Assembly (NCBI RefSeq): GCF_009800965.1
Contig: NZ_WUAF01000007.1
Coordinates: forward strand, 124,001 to 188,000
Length of the DNA stretch: 64,000 bases
Origin: Cognatazoarcus halotolerans
Lineage (GTDB): Bacteria > Pseudomonadota > Gammaproteobacteria > Burkholderiales > Rhodocyclaceae
Direction: 5' to 3'
How positions within the stretch are numbered: the first letter of the stretch is position 1; the number at the start of each line of letters is the position of its first letter. Shown here in pieces: positions 20,168-28,608 of this stretch. The notes beneath the pieces are model-generated. The model was not told where the DNA came from, did no database searches, and worked only from the letters and a program-made list of their open reading frames with translations. A program made the position numbers and the translations under genes.

Positions 20168-22801
20168 ATGACGAAGTTCGCGAGCAGCGACGATATCCGC
20201 GAAGCTTTCCTAGATTATTTTGTGAGACGGGATCACCAGAAGATCCAGGGCTCGTCGCTCCTGCCTCAGAACGATCCGACCCTCCTGTTCGTCAACTCCG
20301 GTATGGCGCCGCTCAAGCCCTACTTCACAGGCGCGAGCCGTCCGCCGCACCCCGACCTGTGCAATGTGCAGCCCTGCATTCGCACTCGAGATATTGATGA
20401 TGTGGGCGACCGTCATCATCTGACCTTCTTCGAGATGCTTGGCAGCTGGTCGATCGGCCGCTACTTCAAGGATCGGGCCGTCGAGCTGGCATACGGTCTG
20501 ATCGTCGATACCTTCGGGTTTCCGAAGGATAAGCTGTATGTCTCCGTGTATTCGGGGAATGCGGAGCTCGGGCTGCAGCCCGACCACGAGACGGCGCGCG
20601 CGTGGGAGCGGGTCGGGGTGGCACGCGATCACATCGTCTATCTGGGCGAAGACAATTTCTGGGGGCCGGCCGGCGAGACCGGACCGTGCGGCCCCTGTAC
20701 CGAAATGTTCTTCGATACGGGTGATGCGTATGGTCCCAAATACGTGCCGGGCGGCGAGTTCGACACGAAGCGGCGCTACATCGAGGTATGGAACGCCGGC
20801 GTGTTCATGCAGCTCGACAAACGCGCGGACGGTAGCTTTGGCCGCCTGCCGTTCAACAGCGTGGATACGGGTTCCGGCCTCGAACGCATGGCGTTGGTCC
20901 TGCAGGACGCGCAGTCGGTCTACGAGACCGACCTCTTCCGCGAGCTCATGGGCGGCGTGAAGGAGCGAGTCGGCTCCTCATTCCCCGAGGAGGCCTGCCG
21001 GGTGATCGCCGATCACATACGCGCGACTTCGTTCATCCTCAGCGAGGGGGTGTCGCCGGGGAATGAAGGGCGCTCGTACATTCCGCGTCGGCTGATCCGC
21101 AAGTGTGTGGCGCTGGTCGAGCGGGCCGGGGTGCGGAATTTCGATTATCCCGGCCTCATCGATATCGTGGTGCGGCGCTTTCATCACCACTATCCGCTCC
21201 TGAAACAGCGCAAGGACAAGATCGTTACCGGGCTCGTGCAGGAAATCCGCGAGTTCGAGCGCGTGATCGGCAAGGGGCTCGAGCGGCTCGACCACCTGAG
21301 TCGCGCAAACGGTCCATTCACGATCAGCGGCAAGGATGCATTCTCGCTGTTCGCCACCTACGGTCTTCCGGTCGAAATCGCGCGCGACTTCGTCAAGGAG
21401 AAGGGCGGCACCATCGATGAAGAGGGCTATCACGTCGAGTTCCAGAAACACCAGGAGATCTCACGCGCAAGTGACAAGAACGCGGGTCAGACGTGGCTCG
21501 AGGACGGCGCGCTGGTGACTCGAACGCTCGCCGGGCGCGTCAGCGAGTTCGTCGGCTACGAGGTCATGGATGCCGATGCGCAGGTGCTAGCGCTCGTGCA
21601 GGCGGGCGTCCCGGTGAAGGAGGCCACCGCCGGCGCGCAGATCGATCTCCTCGCGAGCAGGACGCCGTTCTATGCCGAGGGTGGTGGACAGATCGGCGAC
21701 CACGGGCGGATTCAGGGCGCGAATGGCGCTGAAATCCGCGTGCTCGATACGCGTAAGGTGGGCGGCGTACACGTTCACCGCGCCGAAATCGTCAGCGGGG
21801 CGGTGCGCGAAGGCGATGCCATTCGCCTGTCAGTAGATGAACAGGGGCGACGTGCGACGATGGCCAATCATTCGGCCACGCACCTGATGCACGCGGCGCT
21901 CCGTGAAGTGCTCGGTACGCATGTTCGCCAGGCGGGCTCCCTCGTGGACGCGGAGCGCCTCCGTTTCGATTTCGAGCATCCGTCCAAAGTGACACCGGAA
22001 CAGCTGCGGACCGTCGAGCGGCGCGTCAACGAGTTCGTCCGCCAGGACTTCAAGTGCGAAATCTCGCTTACCACCTATGCGAAGGCGGTCGAAAGCGGTG
22101 CGCTGGCGTTCTTCGGTGAAAGCTACGGGGACGAAGTGCGCATGCTGAGGTTCGGACCGGCGTCCACCGAGCTTTGTGGTGGCACGCATGTTACAGCGAC
22201 GGGCGAAATTGGCCTGTTCCGCATCCTGTCCGAGTCGAGTGTCGCGAGCGGCGTGCGCCGTATCGTCGCGGTCACAGGCGAAGCGGCAGTGGAATACACC
22301 CTAGATCAGGACCAGCTGCTGAAGGATGTGGCGGCCCGGCTGAGAGCGACTCCGCGCGAGCTGGTGGAGAGAGTCGAGCAACTCGTGAAGAAGGGGGATG
22401 ATCAAAGAAAGAGCGACCCCGGCTCCAGGAAAGTGCATGTCGATCCGCGCGCGCAGACCGTCGCCCTTCCGGATGGCGTGAAACTCGTTGCCGCGCGCGT
22501 GGATGCGCCGACCGAGGCGTTGGGCAGCGAAGCCTCGCGAATCGCCTCGGACATCGACGGCGTCGTCGTGCTCGCGGGCGAGTCGGATGGCAAGGCGAGC
22601 ATCGTGGTGGCTGTCTCGAAACAGAAGGGGGCGTATTACGACGCTTCCCGTTTGCTGACTTTGCTCGCGCCGTATATTGACGGCAGGGGTGGCGGAAGCG
22701 TTTACTTGGCGCGAGGCGGTGGAACGAAGCCCGGGGGCCTGGATTCATTGATCCAGAACGCTCCATCGCGCATCGCGGAGGCGATGAAGCTGACCAGCTA
22801 G
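20168..22801 (+). CDS. alanyl-tRNA synthetase, divergent cluster-borne copy
   Basis: 877 residues with every AlaRS part: class II core with motif 2 (RHHLTFFEMLGSW) and motif 3 (GSGLERMAL), the tRNA-recognition helices, the editing domain with HSATH (His568, His572) and CGGTH (Cys670, His674), and a C-Ala domain ending at LAPYIDGRGGGS. It should charge tRNA-Ala with alanine in the cytoplasm. The stretches GSWSIGRYFK and DNFWGPAGETGPCGPCTEM differ from the GNFSFGDYFK-type sequence usual in proteobacteria, so it is probably not the housekeeping copy. It heads the island operon. Roles could be self-resistance to a product that inhibits AlaRS, or supply of alanyl-tRNA to the pathway. Confidence 0.88.
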   Translation: MTKFASSDDIREAFLDYFVRRDHQKIQGSSLLPQNDPTLLFVNSGMAPLKPYFTGASRPPHPDLCNVQPCIRTRDIDDVGDRHHLTFFEMLGSWSIGRYFKDRAVELAYGLIVDTFGFPKDKLYVSVYSGNAELGLQPDHETARAWERVGVARDHIVYLGEDNFWGPAGETGPCGPCTEMFFDTGDAYGPKYVPGGEFDTKRRYIEVWNAGVFMQLDKRADGSFGRLPFNSVDTGSGLERMALVLQDAQSVYETDLFRELMGGVKERVGSSFPEEACRVIADHIRATSFILSEGVSPGNEGRSYIPRRLIRKCVALVERAGVRNFDYPGLIDIVVRRFHHHYPLLKQRKDKIVTGLVQEIREFERVIGKGLERLDHLSRANGPFTISGKDAFSLFATYGLPVEIARDFVKEKGGTIDEEGYHVEFQKHQEISRASDKNAGQTWLEDGALVTRTLAGRVSEFVGYEVMDADAQVLALVQAGVPVKEATAGAQIDLLASRTPFYAEGGGQIGDHGRIQGANGAEIRVLDTRKVGGVHVHRAEIVSGAVREGDAIRLSVDEQGRRATMANHSATHLMHAALREVLGTHVRQAGSLVDAERLRFDFEHPSKVTPEQLRTVERRVNEFVRQDFKCEISLTTYAKAVESGALAFFGESYGDEVRMLRFGPASTELCGGTHVTATGEIGLFRILSESSVASGVRRIVAVTGEAAVEYTLDQDQLLKDVAARLRATPRELVERVEQLVKKGDDQRKSDPGSRKVHVDPRAQTVALPDGVKLVAARVDAPTEALGSEASRIASDIDGVVVLAGESDGKASIVVAVSKQKGAYYDASRLLTLLAPYIDGRGGGSVYLARGGGTKPGGLDSLIQNAPSRIAEAMKLTS

Positions 22802-22859
22802 CCGCCAGTAAGGAATTCTGAGTCCTCATCGGATGGAGGGCGCCGGAGCAGAGGGACTC

Positions 22860-23669
22860 ATGGAACCGAGGGAAGGACTTGTGAGGCCAGGGAGCTTTCC
22901 TCTGCGAGGCGCCATTGAGCTGCATAGCGAAGCGCCCAATCTGGAATTTCTGGAGCTCGCGCGCGAAGTTGGGCTGCGCGACGTCGTCATCAAATGGCCT
23001 GGCGGACCTGATTCAGCGCCCGTCGCACAGTTCGCCAATGCCAGATCTCCGGGTGGTCCGCGCTTTTGGGGTGGCGTCGTACTGGACCGCCCCGCAGGCG
23101 GCATGAATCCTTCTGCGGTGACGGTGTGCGGCAGCCGCGGCGGCAAGTTCGTCTGGATGCCCACTGTCGATGCGCTACATCATCGGCGGATCAACGCTCA
23201 ATCGGCGGATGGCGCAGTCAGGTTGCTGGACGATGACGGCAACCTCTTGCCCGAAGTGTGTGAAGTACTCGATGCCGCGCGTGCCTGGGATATGGTCATT
23301 GGTACAGGCCACATTGGGCCCGTCGAGGCCGAGCGGCTCGTCGATGCGGCGTTAGCCCACGGCATCCGCAAGATTCTCTCCAATCATCCGCTGCTGCTCA
23401 GATTTTCGCTCGAGACGATCCGGCGCATGGCAGGGCGTGGTGTCTTCATCGAGCACTGCTATGTGCCGAATCATCCGAAGCCATTCGACGTGTCGCGCAT
23501 CGTCGAGGCGATCCACGAAGTCGGGCTCGGACAGTCGCTGATTGCGGACTTCGGCGTATTCGGGCGCGACGCTAACGTGGCGGACGCATTGGCCGTTCAC
23601 GGATTGGATGCGCCCACCTTACGCGCTCTGACCACCGCAACGCCCGCGCGAGTGTTGAGCGATGAGTAG
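22860..23669 (+). CDS. DUF6282-like putative metal-dependent hydrolase
   Basis: 269 residues resembling DUF6282 proteins, which share features with the amidohydrolase/PHP barrel. Suggestive pieces are AIELHSEAPN (His near residue 22), VWMPTVDALHHR, VIGTGHIGPVEAERLVDAA, KILSNHPLL and FIEHCYVPN, spaced like strand-end metal ligands of a TIM-barrel hydrolase. The ATG at 22860 is chosen because AGAGGGA lies just upstream; another ATG exists 27 bp earlier. It overlaps the aminotransferase gene by 8 bp. The reaction is unknown; hydrolysis of an amide or cyclic intermediate would fit. Confidence 0.65.
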   Translation: MEPREGLVRPGSFPLRGAIELHSEAPNLEFLELAREVGLRDVVIKWPGGPDSAPVAQFANARSPGGPRFWGGVVLDRPAGGMNPSAVTVCGSRGGKFVWMPTVDALHHRRINAQSADGAVRLLDDDGNLLPEVCEVLDAARAWDMVIGTGHIGPVEAERLVDAALAHGIRKILSNHPLLLRFSLETIRRMAGRGVFIEHCYVPNHPKPFDVSRIVEAIHEVGLGQSLIADFGVFGRDANVADALAVHGLDAPTLRALTTATPARVLSDE

Positions 23670-24957
23670 CGGCGCGGTTCTGGCCATGCTGGGCGGCGAG
23701 CCGATCTCCACCGAACGGCCCCCACGTTGGCCGTGCTTCGACGAGTCCGATCTCAGCGCCGTCGCGGAGCACATGCGGCGGGAAGAGCTTTCCGCATACG
23801 AGGTCGTATCGGGTCCACTTTTCGAGATGGAGCGGGAGCTACGCGAGCGCTTCCAGTGCGAGCATGCCTTACTCGTTAACAGTTGCACCGCTGCCCTGTA
23901 CTCGGCGCTTTTTGGCCTGGGCTTGCGTCCCGGCGAAGAGATCGTGGTTCCCGCAATCACGTATCCCGGAACCGCCGCGGTCGCATTACATCTCGGTCTC
24001 GTCGTGCGGTTCGCGGACGTAGACCCGGAGACGGGAAATCCCGGGTTGCCAGAACTTCGCAATGCGATGACGGAACGCACACGCGCGGTCGTGCTCGCAC
24101 ATGCGTGGGGCCTGCCGCCGGCACTTCATGACGTCGTGCCGTATCTCGATCGGCGCGGAATTCCTTTGATAGAGGATGCGGCGCGGGCCTTTGGCACCCG
24201 CTGCGGCGGGCGCGAGGTCGGCTCGATCGGTGCGGTCGGCTGCCTGAGTTTCCACGAACTCAAGGCGGTACCCGCCGGCGAAGGCGGAGTACTACTCACA
24301 TCCGACCGCCGCGTGTACGAGCGTGCTGTTGCACTCGGGCATTACTTTCGCTGCAAAGACCCGCATCACCTCTCCCTCCCGGATCTGTTGCCCTATCGGC
24401 ATTCGTCGCTCGGGCTCAATCTAAAGATTCACACGATCGCGGCCTGCGTTGCGCGCAGGCAGCTCGCGCGCCTTGACGCGCGTCTCGAAGCGATGGCGGA
24501 GAATCATGCGTTGCTCGGCTCGTTGATCGGCAACGAGGTCGACTACCGCATGCAACGGACTCCGCCATGGGCGGAACGCGTGTCGCGATATGGATTCAAC
24601 CTGCATTGGCGGCCGACGAGTCGAGGTGCGCCCTCGGTTGCGACTGTGGTTCGCGCTCTGCGCGCGGAGGGCATACATGCCTCCACCGTCGGCAGCCCGC
24701 CGCTGTTTCGGTTGCCGCTCTTCAGGGAGCCGGAACGCTCGGGCCTGCCCGGCCGCGTCGACGGACCTCGTGAAGATGCTGACTTTCCGGGCGCGACTGA
24801 GCATGCGACGACTCTGCTGCGCCTTCCTACGCTGTTCTCGCGGAATCCGGAATGGATTGCGCGATATGCAGCGGCCCTCGGCAAGATTTATCAGAACCTG
24901 AACGTGCTCGGTGAATGGGAGCGCGGACAGAGCGGAGACACACACCATGGGACTTGA
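23662..24957 (+). CDS. DegT/DnrJ/EryC1/StrS-type PLP aminotransferase
   Basis: 431 residues of the sugar-aminotransferase family. NSCTAALYSALFGLGLRPGEEIVVPA (residues about 73-98) is the cofactor phosphate region, LIEDAARAFG carries the Asp that contacts the pyridine nitrogen, and SFHELKAVPAGEGG holds the PLP lysine (Lys201). The family aminates keto-sugars, cyclitols or other carbonyls in antibiotic and glycan pathways. Overlaps of 8 and 11 bp with its neighbours place it inside the operon. It probably installs an amine on the product; no sugar-nucleotide enzymes are nearby, so the acceptor is open. Confidence 0.88.
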   Translation: MSSGAVLAMLGGEPISTERPPRWPCFDESDLSAVAEHMRREELSAYEVVSGPLFEMERELRERFQCEHALLVNSCTAALYSALFGLGLRPGEEIVVPAITYPGTAAVALHLGLVVRFADVDPETGNPGLPELRNAMTERTRAVVLAHAWGLPPALHDVVPYLDRRGIPLIEDAARAFGTRCGGREVGSIGAVGCLSFHELKAVPAGEGGVLLTSDRRVYERAVALGHYFRCKDPHHLSLPDLLPYRHSSLGLNLKIHTIAACVARRQLARLDARLEAMAENHALLGSLIGNEVDYRMQRTPPWAERVSRYGFNLHWRPTSRGAPSVATVVRALRAEGIHASTVGSPPLFRLPLFREPERSGLPGRVDGPREDADFPGATEHATTLLRLPTLFSRNPEWIARYAAALGKIYQNLNVLGEWERGQSGDTHHGT

Positions 24958-26932
24958 CGTGCTCCTCATCAATCCGCCGTCGACGGAAGACACGCCGTCG
25001 GTTCCGCATGAAGTGGGCGAACCGATCGGCCTGTGCTACCTTGCAGCGGCGCTTCGTGCACAAGGCATCTCCGTCGACGTGCTGGATGGCTTTACGCTCG
25101 GGCTCAGCGTGCGACAGCTCGTCGAGATCACTCTTGCCTGCAATCCGCGCGTCTGCGTAGGCGTGTCGATTCTGGAGACGAGCGCACTCGCTTCCGCCAG
25201 ATATGTCCGCAAGCTTCGGCGCGCGGGCTTCAGCGGGCACATCTGCGCGGGCAATTACTACGCGACGCTCAATCCGGAACGCACGTTCGCGCTGGCGCCG
25301 GACATCGATTCCATCGTTCGCGGCGAAGGCGAACAGGTGTTCACAAAGCTGGTCGATCACTTGCGTCGCCACGACGAAGGCTGGCGCCAGTTGCAGGGCG
25401 TGTGTCACGTCCGCGACGGACAAATGGTGAACGGGGGGCTGGCGCCGCAGCCGGCGATCAACGAGATCCTCGAGCCGATACGAGACTGCCTCTCCCAGAC
25501 TCTCGATGCGGGCGGCACCGCGAACCTCGTCACCGGGCGCGGCTGCTACGCCAACTGCTCTTTTTGCTCCATCGTCGCTTTCACCGGTGCCGCGGGCGAC
25601 CGCTTCCGGGTGCGCGACGAGGAGGCGGTGGTGCGGGAGATGGCGCGGCTCGCGCGTGACTTCGGCATCCTTCGATATCTCGTTCCCGACGACAATTTCA
25701 TGCTTCCCGGCCGCAGACGCGCACCGCGCGTGGAGGCGTTCTGTAACGCGATCCAGGAAGATGGTGTGAAAATGGAGTTCACCATCACCTGCCGCGTGGA
25801 CGACATTCATGACGACCTCGTGGCGAGACTGAAGGACAGCGGGCTCGTCGGCGTATACCTCGGGATCGAGAGCTTCCAGAAGCGACGTCTGAAACTGTTC
25901 AACAAGGGCGTGAAGCCCGACGAGAATTTCCGGGCCTTCGACATCCTGGATCGCTTCGGCATCTTCGCGAAGATCGGGTTCATCATGTTCGACCCCTTCA
26001 TGACCGTGCAGGAAGCAATCGAGGAGCTGTGCACGCTGCGTGACCGCGTCATGGCACCGACGGTCATTCATACGTCGATCGACAACCTGATCCGGCACAG
26101 CACGTATCCGCTCGAATTGCAGGCCGGTACGCCGGTTCAAAAGAATATGTCGGTTCTCGGGCGCGCATTCGAAGCGGGCGCGGGCTACGACTATTACTTC
26201 GATCATCCCAACATCTATGCGTTGTGCCGGTTTGCGGGTGGGTTGCTGCGGTTCGAAGGGCCCACGTTCGCGCCCCTGCGCGCCCTGTCGTATCGGCTCT
26301 GCTTCTGTAGTGCGCGCGAGCGTGAGGCCTATCGCGCGGCAGACGAAGCCTGCACGCAATTGTGGAAGGCGTTCGGGGCGGCGCACTTCGCAGTCTATCT
26401 GCGGGTGGCGAATTGGCTGAATGACGAGCAGGAATGCGACGCAGCCATGCTGATCGGCGTCGTGGCCGCACACCAGCAGGTGCTCGAACGGCTCCGTCAC
26501 GACGCGTGGGACCTCATTCATCGCGCGGGTCTGGCGGATCTCGAGCGCCCCTGGGTTCGCTTCGTCGATCTCAATCATGGCGAGACGCTCAGTCGCGTTT
26601 ACGATCCGGCCCGCAGCACGTGGTATGAGATGTCGCGCGCGGAACGCGCGGTGCTGCGCCTGTGGTCGCGCACATCTTCCGCGGAGATCCTACAAGCGCT
26701 GCGCGCGGAGTTTGACGAGCTCGTCGCGCGCGAGGCCATGGCGCGAGTCACCGCATTGATCGAGCGGGGCGCTTTCGTGGGCACACGCGAAGTGGAAGCG
26801 CCTCTCAATCTGGATGATTTCAGCCGTCTGATCCGCGACATCATCGCGGACCTGCATGCCGGGCGGCGCGGGCCGCGGCCGTGCGACGTGTTACCGGCAG
26901 TATCCTCACCGATTCCCTCGAGCGTTCAATGA
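24947..26932 (+). CDS. cobalamin-type radical SAM enzyme with C-terminal PqqD-like domain
   Basis: 661 residues. A B12-binding Rossmann domain (VLLINPPS at the start; GLCYLAAALRAQGISVDVLDG) occupies about 1-140. The radical SAM barrel follows with CYANCSFC (Cys200, Cys204, Cys207). Residues about 551-607 (YDPARSTWYEMSRAERAV, then EILQALRAEFDEL and ALIERGAFVG) have the layout of PqqD / RiPP-recognition elements, which bind leader peptides. Such B12 enzymes often methylate unactivated carbon. The ATG at 24947 starts at the conserved first strand. It overlaps the next gene by ATGA. The PqqD-like call is by eye and is the main hint of a peptide substrate. Confidence 0.82.
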   Translation: MGLDVLLINPPSTEDTPSVPHEVGEPIGLCYLAAALRAQGISVDVLDGFTLGLSVRQLVEITLACNPRVCVGVSILETSALASARYVRKLRRAGFSGHICAGNYYATLNPERTFALAPDIDSIVRGEGEQVFTKLVDHLRRHDEGWRQLQGVCHVRDGQMVNGGLAPQPAINEILEPIRDCLSQTLDAGGTANLVTGRGCYANCSFCSIVAFTGAAGDRFRVRDEEAVVREMARLARDFGILRYLVPDDNFMLPGRRRAPRVEAFCNAIQEDGVKMEFTITCRVDDIHDDLVARLKDSGLVGVYLGIESFQKRRLKLFNKGVKPDENFRAFDILDRFGIFAKIGFIMFDPFMTVQEAIEELCTLRDRVMAPTVIHTSIDNLIRHSTYPLELQAGTPVQKNMSVLGRAFEAGAGYDYYFDHPNIYALCRFAGGLLRFEGPTFAPLRALSYRLCFCSAREREAYRAADEACTQLWKAFGAAHFAVYLRVANWLNDEQECDAAMLIGVVAAHQQVLERLRHDAWDLIHRAGLADLERPWVRFVDLNHGETLSRVYDPARSTWYEMSRAERAVLRLWSRTSSAEILQALRAEFDELVAREAMARVTALIERGAFVGTREVEAPLNLDDFSRLIRDIIADLHAGRRGPRPCDVLPAVSSPIPSSVQ

Positions 26933-28608
26933 ACGTTCTAGGAATCAACGTCGGCCAGAACGCGAGCAACGCCTCCGCGCGCGACGGTGGAGCCGCGCTG
27001 CTAGTCGACGGCACACTGCATGGCGCGATCGCTGAAGAGCGATTCACACGCAACAAGCATTGCGGTGGATATGACCGCGCGGTCGACTGGCTCCTGCAAT
27101 CGGCGGGCTTGCGCGTTGCCGATCTCGATCTCGTTGCCGTGAGCAGTTATGGCGAGGAAGCGCGACTCGAGCTCTTCGGCGACCTCGGCTTTTCGGCGGC
27201 GCGCCGCCTGGAGATGGTGCCCTCGCATCATCTCTCACACGCGTTCTCGGCCTACTTTCCATCCGGGTTCGATGCGGCCGTCATCCTGGTAGCCGACAAC
27301 GAAGGCAATATTATCGGCAAACGGCGCTACATCGAGTTGTGGCGAAACACGATGGAGCGCCTCACCGTCTACAAGGGGGAGGGTAGCAAGGTCACGCTGC
27401 TCGAGCGCGACATGGAAGCCGAGGACGTCGTGAGCCTCGGCGAGTTGTACGGCAACTTCACGCGGTTCCTCGGGTTCGGCAGTTATCTCAATGCCGGCAA
27501 GACAATGGCCCTTGCCTCGTTCGGCGATCCGGGTCGCTTCGCGAACGTGCCTCTCATCCAGCGCCTCGACGGGGGGCGACTGCATTGCCCGCTACGCAAC
27601 GACTATCAGAATTCGTCGCAGGAGATCAGACGATATTTCGCCGAGTTCGGCCATGAACTGCCGCCGCAGCGGGATCCGGCTACCACGCCGCTCTCGGACC
27701 TGTGGCACGACCTGGCGGCGGCACTGCAACAGCAGCTTGAAGATGCTCTGCTTCACAAGGTTCGCCACTGGGTCGAAGTCACTGGATTGCGCTCGCTGTG
27801 TCTCGCCGGAGGTGTAGCACTCAACTGCGTGGCGAACCGGCGGCTGCTCGATGAAGTTCCTCTCGATCGACTCTACGTGCAGCCGAACTCGGGCGATCAG
27901 GGCCAGAGTCTGGGTAACGTTTTCTACGGTTGGCACGATCTGCTCGGCCGCGAGGAACGGGTCACGCTACCCGGCGCGGGTGTTTATCTCGGCGGTGGAT
28001 ATTCGGGCGCAGAGTGCCTTGCGGCGCTGGAGGGAGATGCGGCCGATCTGAAATGGCGCATCAGCGAGGACGTGATCGGCGATGCGGCTCAACTGCTCGC
28101 CGGCGGCTCGGTGGTCGGGTGGTTTCAGGGACGGAGCGAGTGGGGTCCGCGCGCGCTCGGCAATCGCTCGATCCTTGCGGATCCGCGCGCGGCGCGCATG
28201 CGCGATCATGTGAACATGCGGGTGAAGCATCGCGAATCCTTCCGGCCGTTTGCGCCGGTCGTGCCGTGGGAACACGCCTCGCGTTTCTTCCACCTCACGA
28301 GCCCGTGCCCCACCATGACCGTGGTCGCTCGCGCCCGGAATGAGGTCGCTGCACAGATCGCCGCGGTGGTACACGTAGACGGCACCGCGCGCGTGCAAAC
28401 GGTGAGCCGCGACGACAATCCGCGCCTTCACGCGGTGCTGCAGCGATTCGGGGAAATCAGCGGGGTTCCCGTGCTGCTGAACACGTCATTCAACGACGCG
28501 AATGAGCCGATCGTCGAGACGCCACGGGATGCGGTCCGCACATTCTGCTCGACCGAAATGGACGCGCTGGTCTTGCACGACATCATCGTCACGCGCGAGG
28601 TTTCCTGA
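26929..28608 (+). CDS. TobZ/NodU-type O-carbamoyltransferase
   Basis: 559 residues. The N-terminal Kae1-like part has the metal-binding HHLSHAFSAY (from His100) and VADNEGN. The C-terminal YrdC-like part has QGRSEWGPRALGNRSILADPR, KHRESFRPFAPVVPWE and NTSFNDANEPIVETP. These are the signatures of carbamoyltransferases that use carbamoyl phosphate and ATP to decorate a hydroxyl group, as in tobramycin, novobiocin, cephamycin and Nod factor pathways. The start overlaps the preceding stop (ATGA). It strongly implies a secondary-metabolite-like product carrying a carbamate. The acceptor is unknown. Confidence 0.9.
   Translation: MNVLGINVGQNASNASARDGGAALLVDGTLHGAIAEERFTRNKHCGGYDRAVDWLLQSAGLRVADLDLVAVSSYGEEARLELFGDLGFSAARRLEMVPSHHLSHAFSAYFPSGFDAAVILVADNEGNIIGKRRYIELWRNTMERLTVYKGEGSKVTLLERDMEAEDVVSLGELYGNFTRFLGFGSYLNAGKTMALASFGDPGRFANVPLIQRLDGGRLHCPLRNDYQNSSQEIRRYFAEFGHELPPQRDPATTPLSDLWHDLAAALQQQLEDALLHKVRHWVEVTGLRSLCLAGGVALNCVANRRLLDEVPLDRLYVQPNSGDQGQSLGNVFYGWHDLLGREERVTLPGAGVYLGGGYSGAECLAALEGDAADLKWRISEDVIGDAAQLLAGGSVVGWFQGRSEWGPRALGNRSILADPRAARMRDHVNMRVKHRESFRPFAPVVPWEHASRFFHLTSPCPTMTVVARARNEVAAQIAAVVHVDGTARVQTVSRDDNPRLHAVLQRFGEISGVPVLLNTSFNDANEPIVETPRDAVRTFCSTEMDALVLHDIIVTREVS

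Noticed and set aside
20168-22801. Calling the AlaRS simply the housekeeping alaS
   Set aside because: Its operon context, IS border and non-proteobacterial-looking core motifs argue against this, though it cannot be excluded without the rest of the genome, so no gene symbol was given.
24827-26578. Reverse-strand open frame of 583 codons opposite the B12 radical SAM gene
   Set aside because: The forward frame has the B12-binding, CxxxCxxC and PqqD-like regions; the reverse frame has only low-information His/Arg/Glu-rich sequence.
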